A DNA stretch of 64,000 nt from Streptomyces sp. NBC_01210 (lineage in GTDB: Bacteria > Actinomycetota > Actinomycetes > Streptomycetales > Streptomycetaceae), in assembly GCF_036010325.1 (NCBI RefSeq), contig NZ_CP108549.1, positions 6,510,001-6,574,000 on the forward strand, written 5' to 3'. Below the pieces are notes generated by a model. It did not search any database. It saw only the letters and a program-made list of their open reading frames with translations, and was not told the origin of the DNA. The first letter of the stretch is position 1, and each line of letters opens with the position of its first letter. This document shows positions 29,112 to 36,980 of the stretch, piece by piece. A program made the translations under genes and the position numbers.

Positions 29112-29427
29112 CGGAGGGGGCGTGCGCGGGGCTTGGGAGGGGCTTGCGCCGAGGTCCTTTGGGGGCGCGCGGGGCTGGATTCGGACGCGAAAACGGGACC
29201 CGGAACACCAGGTACAGGTCACCCGTTCAGCGCATACCAGATGGTTAAGGGTGGCCGGGTCGCATTCGGGCAAGAGCTGTAGAGCGCTGCCCGTCCGAGC
29301 CTCCTGCGGCCTACTGTTGAGATGTGCGCCTGTCGTGCACGGCTGCGTGGTGGGATTTCAGTCGTGGTGGCATGACTACGGGAGCCATCGCGAGGCATCG
29401 GCACCGCCGGCTGTGAGAGGGACGGGA
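29112..29427. other. Intergenic region between ligA and the GGDEF-EAL gene
   Basis: 316 nt. GC-rich, no ORF with coding-like base use. I see no terminator hairpin with T tract and no clear promoter; GAGAGGGACGGGA just before the next ATG is the ribosome site of the downstream gene. Confidence 0.6.
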
Positions 29428-31542
29428 ATGAAACCGACCGAGAGCGCCGCCCCGGTCTCACGGCCGCGTGGATTCGCGGCCCTTGCAGGAATGACATCCG
29501 GGCTGCCCGTCATCGTCATGGTGATCGCCGCCGCCGTGCTCGTCACCGGGATCGTACGGACCGTGCAGGAGGGCCATGCGCTCTTCCCCTCGTCCACAGT
29601 GGGCTGGTCGCTCGCCCTCCTCACCGGGATCATCGTCGGCCATCTGGTCGCGCTCGGCCGCGACCGCTGGTGGGGCGGCACCGGCTCTGGCGCCGCCCTC
29701 ACTCTCGCCGTCCTCCTGCTCTTCGGCTGGGTGCCCGCCGGTCTGGTCAGCCTCGCCGTCGTCGCACTGGTCGGCGCCGCCCGCAGGCACCGCTGGCGAC
29801 AGGGCGTACTGCACGGCTCCGTGGACCTGTTGGGGATCGGCGCGGCCGCGCTCGTCCTCGCCGCCTTCGGCGTTGCGCCCAGCGTGGAGCGGCCCTGGTT
29901 GCCCCTGGACTGGGGCGTCGAGGCCGCGCCCGAAGTGATCCTGGCGGCCACCGCCTATCTCGCTGTCACCCGACTGCTCCTGTGGTATGTGCTGGCCCCG
30001 CAGGGCGGCGGGCTGCCCACCGTCGCCCGTACGGCCCTGCTCAGGCAGGGTCTTGTCGCAGTCGCTCTCCTCGGCATCGCGCCGCTGATCTGCGTGGTCG
30101 CCACCGCCCTGCCGCTCCTGCTGCCCCTGTTCGCCGTACCGCTGATCGCTCTGGACTCCACGCTCTGGATCGCGCGGGCCAGAGCCGAGGAACAGCTGCG
30201 CGACCCGCTGACCGGGCTGCCCAACCGTCAGTGGCTGCTGGAGCGGACCTGGGCCGCCCTGGAGGACGCCGAGGGCAGCGGCGCACGATCCGCTCTCGTA
30301 CTGATCGACCTCGACCGTTTCCGGTCGGTCAATGACACACTCGGCCATCTCGCGGGCGACCGGCTGCTCCTCCAGATAGCTGATCGGCTGCGACTGGCTC
30401 TGCCGCGAGGGGCCGAGGCGGCCCGGCTCGGCGGCGACGAGTTCGCCGTACTGCTCCCGACGGCCGACTCCACCACCAGCGCCACCCGCATCGCCCGCCA
30501 TCTGGTGGCCGAGCTCTCGTCGCCGCTGGACCTGGACGGACTCACGCTCGTCCTGGAGGCTAGCGCCGGCGTCGCCGTCTTCCCCGACCACGCGCTGGAC
30601 GCGGAGGGCCTGCTGCGGCGCGCGGACGTGGCGATGTACCAGGCGAAGCGGGACCGTACGGGCGTCGAGGTGTACGAGTCCAAGCGCGACTCCAACACTC
30701 CCGACCGGCTCGGTCTGCTCGGCGATCTGCGCCGGGCGCTGGACGCCGGCGACGTGGAGCTCCACTACCAGCCCAAGGTCGGCTTCGACGGCCATGTCGC
30801 GGGCCTTGAGGCGCTGGTCCGTTGGGTCCACCCGGAGCGCGGCCGAGTACCTCCGGACGAGTTCATCGCCATCGCCGAGTCGTCGGGCCTGATGCCGTAT
30901 CTGACGGAGTACGTCCTCGACACGGCCCTCGCCCAGGTCGCCAGATGGCGCGCGCAGGGTCTGGACGTCCCGGTGGCGGTCAATGTCTCGCCGCGAGACG
31001 TCCACACCCCCGGGTTCGCCGGGCTGGTCGCTGCCCGCCTCGCCCGCCACGGCGTCCCGCCGGGCTCGCTCCAGTTGGAGATCACGGAGCACGTACTCCT
31101 CGAGGACCCGCAGCGCGCCGCCGACACCCTCGCCGGGCTGACCGACCACGGGGTGAAGATGTCCCTGGACGACTTCGGCACCGGCTACTCCTCGCTCGTC
31201 CACCTGCGTCGCCTGCCGGTGAGCGAGCTCAAGATCGACCGGTCCTTCGTCGCCCGGCTCGCCGTCGACAACGAGGACGCGGCGATCGTCCGCTGCACCG
31301 TCGACCTCGCCCACTCGCTGGGCCTGCTGGTGGTCGCCGAGGGCGTCGAGGACGACGAGACCTGGGAGCGGCTGCGCGATCTGGGCTGCGACGCCGTACA
31401 GGGCTGGCTGGTCGCGGCCGCGATGCCGCCGCAGGAGACCACCGCATGGCTGCGGGCCAGGGGCGAGCGCGGCTGGCACCGCCCGGCGGAGCTGCCCGCC
31501 GCATCGGATGCCGACGAGCCGTCCAGCCAGGTCGTCCCCTGA
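29428..31542 (+). CDS. rmdB: GGDEF-EAL membrane protein, c-di-GMP turnover (RmdB-like)
   Basis: 704 aa. Residues 20-240 hold about eight hydrophobic helices, then GGDEF (335-339, LGGDEFAVLL, intact) and EAL (461-463, GLEALVRW, intact). Other EAL metal ligands are present (AVNVS, LEITE, DDFGTGYSS, LKIDRSFV, EGVED), so phosphodiesterase activity is expected. No RxxD inhibitory site precedes GGDEF (RGAE instead). Position right after ligA matches RmdB of S. coelicolor, a phosphodiesterase that affects development; the name is by synteny and memory. Confidence 0.9.
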   Translation: MKPTESAAPVSRPRGFAALAGMTSGLPVIVMVIAAAVLVTGIVRTVQEGHALFPSSTVGWSLALLTGIIVGHLVALGRDRWWGGTGSGAALTLAVLLLFGWVPAGLVSLAVVALVGAARRHRWRQGVLHGSVDLLGIGAAALVLAAFGVAPSVERPWLPLDWGVEAAPEVILAATAYLAVTRLLLWYVLAPQGGGLPTVARTALLRQGLVAVALLGIAPLICVVATALPLLLPLFAVPLIALDSTLWIARARAEEQLRDPLTGLPNRQWLLERTWAALEDAEGSGARSALVLIDLDRFRSVNDTLGHLAGDRLLLQIADRLRLALPRGAEAARLGGDEFAVLLPTADSTTSATRIARHLVAELSSPLDLDGLTLVLEASAGVAVFPDHALDAEGLLRRADVAMYQAKRDRTGVEVYESKRDSNTPDRLGLLGDLRRALDAGDVELHYQPKVGFDGHVAGLEALVRWVHPERGRVPPDEFIAIAESSGLMPYLTEYVLDTALAQVARWRAQGLDVPVAVNVSPRDVHTPGFAGLVAARLARHGVPPGSLQLEITEHVLLEDPQRAADTLAGLTDHGVKMSLDDFGTGYSSLVHLRRLPVSELKIDRSFVARLAVDNEDAAIVRCTVDLAHSLGLLVVAEGVEDDETWERLRDLGCDAVQGWLVAAAMPPQETTAWLRARGERGWHRPAELPAASDADEPSSQVVP

Positions 31543-31725
31543 CGGTGCCGGCGGCCGGGGCGGTCGGGGCGCGCATCGCTGCCCGTCCGGGGCCGGTGCG
31601 CGGCGGCCCGAGGCGGCCCGGGGGTGGCCGGGGCGGAGTCCAAGGGCAAACCGTTTAGTGGGGAGCGGCCCGCGCCCCATAGGATTGGGCTCAAAGCACA
31701 CACTCTCACCCCTGAGGATCGCTGC

Positions 31726-32022
31726 ATGCCTGGCATTACGCGCGAGGAGGTCGCCCACCTCGCCCGGCTGGCGCGTCTGGAGCTGAAGGCCGAAGAGCTT
31801 GACCACTTCGCCGGACAGCTCGACGACATCATCGGCGCGGTCGCCCGCGTCTCCGAGGTCGCCGACCAAGACGTACCCCCGACCTCCCACCCGCTGCCGC
31901 TGACCAACGTCATGCGCGCGGACCAGGTCCGTCCGTCGCTCACCCCCGAGCAGGCGCTCTCCTGCGCCCCGGCCCAGGAGCAGCAGCGTTTCAAGGTGCC
32001 GCAGATTCTGGGGGAGGACTAA
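31726..32022 (+). CDS. gatC: Glu-tRNA(Gln) amidotransferase subunit C
   Basis: 98 aa. Starts [25 protein letters not shown] and ends [11 protein letters not shown], the usual GatC borders. It stabilises GatA and GatB in the complex that turns Glu-tRNA(Gln) (and Asp-tRNA(Asn)) into the amidated form. The ATG has TGAGGA 7 nt upstream. A TAGGAT hexamer at 31680-31685 is a possible -10. First gene of gatC-gatA-unknown-gatB. Confidence 0.95.
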   Translation: MPGITREEVAHLARLARLELKAEELDHFAGQLDDIIGAVARVSEVADQDVPPTSHPLPLTNVMRADQVRPSLTPEQALSCAPAQEQQRFKVPQILGED

Positions 32023-32027
32023 TCACC

Positions 32028-33539
32028 ATGACGGCCATCAACAAAATCGAGAGCTGTATCAAGCTCACCGCCGCCGACATCGCCGCGAAGATCGCCGCAG
32101 GCGAGCTCACGGCCGTCGAGGTCACCGAGGCCCACCTGGCCCGGATCGAGGCCGTCGACGAGAAGGTGCACGCCTTCCTGCACATCGACCGCGAGGGTGC
32201 GCTCGCGCAGGCCCGCGCCGTCGACGCCAAGCGTGAGGCCGGCGAGAAGCTCGGCCCGCTGGCCGGTGTGCCGCTGGCGCTGAAGGACATCTTCACCACC
32301 GAGGGCATCCCGACCACGGTCGGCTCCAAGATCCTCGAGGGCTGGATCCCGCCGTACGACGCGACGCTGACCAAGAGGCTCAAGGCAGCCGACGTCGTCA
32401 TCCTCGGCAAGACCAACATGGACGAGTTCGCCATGGGGTCCTCGACCGAGAACAGCGCCTACGGCCCGACGGGCAACCCCTGGGACCTGACCCGTATCCC
32501 CGGCGGTTCCGGTGGCGGCTCCAGCGCCGCCCTCGCCTCCTACCAGGCCCCGCTCGCCATCGGCACGGACACCGGCGGCTCGATCCGCCAGCCCGCCGCC
32601 GTCACCGGCACGGTCGGCGTCAAGCCCACCTACGGCGCGGTCTCCCGCTATGGCATGGTCGCCTTCTCGTCCTCCCTCGACCAGGGCGGCCCCTGTGCCC
32701 GTACGGTCCTGGACGCGGCGCTCCTGCACGAGGTCATCGCCGGTCACGACGAGCTCGACTCGACGTCCATCGACGCCCCGGTCCCGCCGGTCGTCGAGGC
32801 CGCGCGCAACGGCTCCGTGGCCGGGATGCGCGTCGGCGTGGTCAAGCAGTTCTCCGGCGAGGGCTATCAGGCCGGCGTCGTCCAGCGCTTCAACGAGTCG
32901 GTCGAGCTGCTGAAGTCGCTCGGGGCCGAGATCGTCGAGCTGGACTGCCCGTCCTTCGACCTGGCCCTGTCGGCGTACTACCTGATCGCGCCGTCCGAGT
33001 GCTCGTCCAACCTCGCCCGCTTCGACGCCATGCGTTACGGCCTGCGGGTCGGCGACGACGGCACGAAGTCCGCCGAGGAGGTCACCGCGCTGACCCGTGA
33101 GGCCGGCTTCGGCGACGAGGTCAAGCGCCGGATCATGCTGGGCACGTACGCGCTCAGTTCCGGCTACTACGACGCGTACTACGGCTCGGCCCAGAAGGTG
33201 CGGACGCTGATCACCCGGGACTTCGAGAAGGCCTTCGAGCAGGTCGACGTGATCGTTTCGCCGACCACGCCCACCACCGCCTTCCCGATCGGTGAGCGCG
33301 CCGACGACCCGATGGCCATGTACCTCGCCGACCTGTGCACCATCCCGACCAACCTGGCCGGAAACGCGGCGATGTCGCTGCCCTGTGGTCTCGCGCCGGA
33401 GGACGGCCTGCCGGTTGGTCTGCAGATCATCGCCCCCGCCATGAAGGACGACCGTCTTTACAAGGTCGGCGCCGCGGTCGAGGCCGCCTTCGTGGAAAAG
33501 TGGGGCCACCCGCTGCTCGAGGAGGCACCGTCGCTGTGA
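32028..33539 (+). CDS. gatA: Glu-tRNA(Gln) amidotransferase subunit A
   Basis: 503 aa amidase-signature enzyme that releases ammonia from glutamine. Catalytic triad: K86 ([11 protein letters not shown]), cis-S161 ([11 protein letters not shown]) and nucleophile S185 ([10 protein letters not shown]), with the family spacing. 5 nt after gatC. The stop overlaps the next small gene's GTG. Confidence 0.98.
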   Translation: MTAINKIESCIKLTAADIAAKIAAGELTAVEVTEAHLARIEAVDEKVHAFLHIDREGALAQARAVDAKREAGEKLGPLAGVPLALKDIFTTEGIPTTVGSKILEGWIPPYDATLTKRLKAADVVILGKTNMDEFAMGSSTENSAYGPTGNPWDLTRIPGGSGGGSSAALASYQAPLAIGTDTGGSIRQPAAVTGTVGVKPTYGAVSRYGMVAFSSSLDQGGPCARTVLDAALLHEVIAGHDELDSTSIDAPVPPVVEAARNGSVAGMRVGVVKQFSGEGYQAGVVQRFNESVELLKSLGAEIVELDCPSFDLALSAYYLIAPSECSSNLARFDAMRYGLRVGDDGTKSAEEVTALTREAGFGDEVKRRIMLGTYALSSGYYDAYYGSAQKVRTLITRDFEKAFEQVDVIVSPTTPTTAFPIGERADDPMAMYLADLCTIPTNLAGNAAMSLPCGLAPEDGLPVGLQIIAPAMKDDRLYKVGAAVEAAFVEKWGHPLLEEAPSL

Positions 33540-33775
33540 GCGCAATGACCAAGGCCAAGGGCTTCAAGAAGTCCAAGACCGGTACGTATCTGTCGATCGG
33601 CACCACCGCCTTCGGCGCGATCAGCGTCATCAAGCAGGCCAAGAAGGCCCGCTTCGAGGGCGATACGCTCCGGCTGATCGACGCCGTCGTCTCCGCTGCC
33701 GCCATCGCCACCGGCGTCGCCCTGCTCGTGCGCGAGCTGAAGCGCCTGGGCGACGACGACGTCCTGCTGGGCTGA
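33536..33775 (+). CDS. Small protein between gatA and gatB, unknown
   Basis: 79 aa. The GTG overlaps the gatA stop (GTGA) and follows GAGGAGG by 11 nt; ATG 33545 is in frame. The N-terminus is basic ([12 protein letters not shown]), followed by [25 protein letters not shown] and a hydrophobic segment [29 protein letters not shown], which could be one or two membrane segments. Its place inside the gat operon suggests conservation in streptomycetes. No function can be read from it. Confidence 0.78.
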   Translation: MSAMTKAKGFKKSKTGTYLSIGTTAFGAISVIKQAKKARFEGDTLRLIDAVVSAAAIATGVALLVRELKRLGDDDVLLG

Positions 33776-33791
33776 GAGGGAAAGTTTCACC

Positions 33792-35300
33792 GTGACCGTC
33801 ACTGAACTGGTGTCGTACGAGGACGCCCTCGCTGCCTACGACCCCGTCATGGGCCTCGAGGTCCATGTCGAACTCGGCACCAAGACCAAGATGTTCTGCG
33901 GCTGCTCGACCGAGCTGGGCGCCGAGCCCAACTCGCAGACCTGCCCGACCTGTCTGGGTATGCCCGGCTCGCTCCCGGTCGTCAACGCGATCGGCGTCGA
34001 GTCGGCCATCAAGATCGGCCTCGCGCTCAACTGCGAGATCGCCGAGTGGTGCCGCTTCGCCCGGAAGAACTACTTCTATCCGGACATGCCGAAGAACTTC
34101 CAGACCTCGCAGTACGACGAGCCGATCGCCTTCAACGGCTATCTGGACGTCCAGCTGGAGGACGGCGAGGTCTTCCGCGTGCAGATCGAGCGCGCCCACA
34201 TGGAGGAGGACACCGGTAAGTCGACGCACGTCGGCGGCGCCACCGGCCGTATCCACGGCGCGTCCCACTCCCTGCTGGACTACAACCGCGCCGGCATCCC
34301 GTTGATCGAGATCGTCACCAAGCCGATCGAGGGCGCGAGCGAGCGTGCGCCGGAGGTCGCCAAGGCGTACGTCGCCGAGCTGCGCGAGCTCATCAAGGCG
34401 CTCGGCGTCTCCGAGGCCCGGATGGAGATGGGCCAGATGCGGTGCGACGTGAACCTGTCGCTGCGCCCGCACGGCCGGGAGAAGTTCGGCACCCGCTCCG
34501 AGACGAAGAACGTCAACTCGCTGCGCAGCGTCGAGCGTGCGGCCCGCTTCGAGATCCAGCGGCACGCCGCGGTCCTGAACAGCGGCGGCACGATCATCCA
34601 GGAGACCCGTCACTTCCACGAGGAGGACGGCTCCACGACGTCCGGCCGCGTGAAGGAAGAGGCCGAGGACTACCGGTACTTCCCGGAGCCCGACCTGGTG
34701 CCGATCGCCCCGCCCCGTGAGTGGGTCGAGGAGCTGCGGGGGACGCTGCCCGAGCTGCCGCGTGTACGCCGTAACCGGCTGCGCGAGAACTGGGGCATCT
34801 CGGAGCACGATATGCAGTCGATCCTCAACGCCGGCGCGGTCGAACTGATCGTCGCCACGATCGACGCGGGCGCGGATGCGGCTGCTGCGCGCAAATGGTG
34901 GATGGGCGAGCTGGCCCGCCGCGCCAACGAGGAAGGCGCGGACCTGGCATCGCTGGCGATCACGCCGGAGCAGGTCGCCCGGGTCGCGCAGCTCGTCGCG
35001 TCCGGTGACCTCAACGACAAGCTGGCCCGCCAGGTCATCGAGGGCGTACTCGCCGGCGAGGGCGGCCCGGACGAGGTCGTCGACAAGCGCGGCCTCAAGG
35101 TCGTCTCGGACGAGGGCGCGCTCGGCGCGGCCGTCGACGAGGCGATCGCGGGCAACGCGGCGATCGCGGACAAGATCCGCGGCGGCAAGGTCGCGGCGGT
35201 CGGCGCGCTGGTCGGCGCGGTCATGAAGACCACCCGCGGCCAGGCGGACGCGGCGCGCGTGAAGGAGCTGATCCTGCAGAAGCTCGGCGTCGAGGGCTGA
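33792..35300 (+). CDS. gatB: Glu-tRNA(Gln) amidotransferase subunit B
   Basis: 502 aa. It recognises Glu-tRNA(Gln) and phosphorylates the Glu. Family start [50 protein letters not shown] with the zinc-binding Cys, [14 protein letters not shown], and a YqeY-like C-terminal tail domain ([13 protein letters not shown]). GTG start with GAGAGGGAAAG upstream, 16 nt after the small ORF. A strong GC hairpin follows. Confidence 0.98.
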   Translation: MTVTELVSYEDALAAYDPVMGLEVHVELGTKTKMFCGCSTELGAEPNSQTCPTCLGMPGSLPVVNAIGVESAIKIGLALNCEIAEWCRFARKNYFYPDMPKNFQTSQYDEPIAFNGYLDVQLEDGEVFRVQIERAHMEEDTGKSTHVGGATGRIHGASHSLLDYNRAGIPLIEIVTKPIEGASERAPEVAKAYVAELRELIKALGVSEARMEMGQMRCDVNLSLRPHGREKFGTRSETKNVNSLRSVERAARFEIQRHAAVLNSGGTIIQETRHFHEEDGSTTSGRVKEEAEDYRYFPEPDLVPIAPPREWVEELRGTLPELPRVRRNRLRENWGISEHDMQSILNAGAVELIVATIDAGADAAAARKWWMGELARRANEEGADLASLAITPEQVARVAQLVASGDLNDKLARQVIEGVLAGEGGPDEVVDKRGLKVVSDEGALGAAVDEAIAGNAAIADKIRGGKVAAVGALVGAVMKTTRGQADAARVKELILQKLGVEG

Positions 35301-35322
35301 CGGTCGGCATCCGCAGCCGGGA

Positions 35323-35357
35323 GGCGCGGCTCGCACCACATGGTGCGGGCCGCGTCT
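35323..35357 (+). terminator. Hairpin after the gat operon
   Basis: Arms GCGCGGCTCGCACC and GGTGCGGGCCGCGT pair nearly perfectly (one U-G) around ACAT, followed by CTTGCG. Likely terminator of gatCAB. The rest of 35358-35688 holds only low-complexity repeats. Confidence 0.7.
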
Positions 35358-35605
35358 TGCGTGGAGGGCGGTCCGAGTGCGGCGGGAGGCGTGCGTGTGC
35401 GCGTGCCGACTTCCGTGCCCGCGCCCGAGTCCGTGGCAGGTGTCCCGGCGCGAGGCCTGCCCGAGTCCCGGCGCACGTTCTGCCCGTGCCGCGACCTGCT
35501 CGTGTCCCGTCCGGGGGCGGCACAGGCTCGGGCGTGCACTCCTGGCCGTACGCGCGCGACGCCCATGCTCGTGTCCCGGCGCCCGTAGTTCGTGTCCCGG
35601 CGCGC

Positions 35606-35659
35606 GTGCCGCAGCGCCTGCCGGTGGCGCAGCGTCTGCCGGTGCCGCAGCGTCTGCCC
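35606..35659. repeat. 18-bp tandem repeat, low-complexity gap
   Basis: Three copies of an 18-bp unit close to GTGCCGCAGCGTCTGCCG (35606-35623, 35624-35641, 35642-35659). It is part of a 330-nt region of degenerate CGTGTCCCGGC-like motifs between gatB and the next gene. Both strands have open frames here (VPQRLPV repeats on plus) but neither looks like a gene. Confidence 0.8.
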
Positions 35660-35688
35660 GTGTCCCCGCCCGGGCTCCGCCCGTCCCG

Positions 35689-36588
35689 TCAGTGACGTAT
35701 GCCCAAGCCCGGCAGCCACAGTTCGCCGCGGTCCTTGCAGCTGACATCCCGGGCCCGCAGCTCCTCCGGCTCCTTCGTGCCGCGTGCCCGCAGTTCAGTG
35801 ATCGCCAGGCGAGCCACCGCGGCCACCTCTCCGCGCTCCGGTTCCGCGAAGTCCGCCTGCCACCAGCCGCGGTCGCGGGAGTGCCAGCCGCGCGAGCGCA
35901 TCAGACGGTCGCGCTCCGGGCTGTCCTCGCCGTCCCGGTCGTCGACCGAGACATGCAGCCCGTCCTCCAGGGCGTACGAGATCAGCAGCTGGCGGCCGCG
36001 GTCCGCTCCACTGGTCACGCTGAAGCTCGCCCAGTCCTCGCCGACCTGTACGGCGAGCTGCTCCACCCAGGCCGCGAGCAGCAACGCCAGCGCGGTCTCG
36101 AAGTGCTCGAGGCTGGACGCCATCCGGCCGCCCGGCCGCTCGATCGGGCGCTCGCCAGGGCCGCTGCGGTCCAGCTGCCAGATGTACGGCAGGAAATCGA
36201 AGTCGTGCGGCTCGTCCGCCGACCAGGCGCCGCCCCACTCGAAGGTCCTGCGCTCCTCGTCCTCCAAGGTGTCGGTGTCGTGGACCGAAAGCTGCGCCCG
36301 CCGGCGGTCCCCGGTGAGCACCACCAGCCTTCTGCTGTCCCGCCACCGGACGTTGGGACCCTCCGCCGAACCGCCGTAGAGCGTCGGCTCCCCGATCCGG
36401 GCCACGATCGCGTCGTACACCTCCCGGAACCCCTCCCGCCGGTCCCGCAGCGACGCGCCCGGGTCGTACGCGAGCACCTGGACGGGGGGCTGGTCGAAGT
36501 GCGGATCGGGCGCGTCATGGAGCATCAGGGCGAGCTCTGCGGCACCGCCGGGTGACAGGATCGGCTGGTTGGTCCCCGTGTATTCCAT
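35689..36588 (-). CDS. Conserved hypothetical protein
   Basis: 299 aa, no membrane segments or signal. N-terminal MEYTGTNQPILSPGGAAELALMLHDAPDPHFDQPPVQVLAYDPGASLRDRREGFREVYDAI, and a C-terminal region GLHVSVDDRDGEDSPERDRLMRSRGWHSRDRGWWQADFAEPERGEVAAVARLAI that faintly resembles the YbjN-like peptide-binding domains, with low certainty. ATG start. Stands alone; coding-like base use throughout. Confidence 0.75.
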   Translation of the reverse strand: MEYTGTNQPILSPGGAAELALMLHDAPDPHFDQPPVQVLAYDPGASLRDRREGFREVYDAIVARIGEPTLYGGSAEGPNVRWRDSRRLVVLTGDRRRAQLSVHDTDTLEDEERRTFEWGGAWSADEPHDFDFLPYIWQLDRSGPGERPIERPGGRMASSLEHFETALALLLAAWVEQLAVQVGEDWASFSVTSGADRGRQLLISYALEDGLHVSVDDRDGEDSPERDRLMRSRGWHSRDRGWWQADFAEPERGEVAAVARLAITELRARGTKEPEELRARDVSCKDRGELWLPGLGIRH

Positions 36589-36638
36589 GCCGCCATCGTG
36601 CCAGCCGCTACCGACAACACTCCTGTGGTCTTGGGGAC

Positions 36639-36959
36639 ATGAGGGCTCGGGAATCGAGGCCGTGGCCGAAAGTCGCCGGGTCCGGGGGTCCCGAGCCGGT
36701 CACCGAGCCGGATATCGAAGCGGTCACCGAGCCGGATATCGAACCGGTCACCGAGCCGGACATCGAACCGGTCACCGAGCCGGACATCGAACCTGGCACG
36801 GTACTGGATGACGCGGGCCGCCCGCCCAGCACGGCAGCCTCTCCCCAGCCGCTTCCGGACCCCGGCTTGGACTCTTCGCACGGGCTCTTGGACGTTCACC
36901 GACACGATGTCCCTGGGACTTCCCCAAGTCATCCGGACTCATTACGTTCCGGGCGGTAA
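36639..36959 (+). other. Possible ORF with octapeptide repeats (doubtful gene)
   Basis: ATG 36639, 106 codons, with four tandem copies of VTEPDIEP encoded by a 24-bp repeat (36697-36792). The part after the repeat uses many A/T third positions, which is unlike genes here, and the frame runs into the promoter region of the phospholipase gene. Both strands are open. I do not call this a gene. Confidence 0.3.
36697..36792. repeat. 24-bp tandem repeat
   Basis: Four copies, each close to CGGTCACCGAGCCGGATATC plus GAAC (36697-36720, 36721-36744, 36745-36768, 36769-36792; copies 3 and 4 have GACATC for GATATC). Non-coding or within a doubtful ORF. It lies between the hypothetical gene and the phospholipase C gene; 36589-36980 otherwise has no gene. 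Confidence 0.95.
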
Positions 36960-36980
36960 CACCGGAATCGGGAGGATCAC

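Noticed and set aside
29458..31890. 810-codon minus-strand frame opposite the GGDEF-EAL gene
   Set aside because: Antisense to a real gene with no recognised motif.
35357..35695. Plus-strand frame with VPQRLPV repeats after gatB
   Set aside because: Encoded by the 18-bp tandem repeat; low complexity, no ribosome site, no terminal homology.
33630..35747. 705-codon minus-strand frame opposite gatB
   Set aside because: Antisense to gatB, and its extension covers only repeats.
36525..36932. Minus-strand frame with FDVRLGDR repeats
   Set aside because: Open only because the 24-bp repeat has no stop in any frame; overlaps the start of a real gene.
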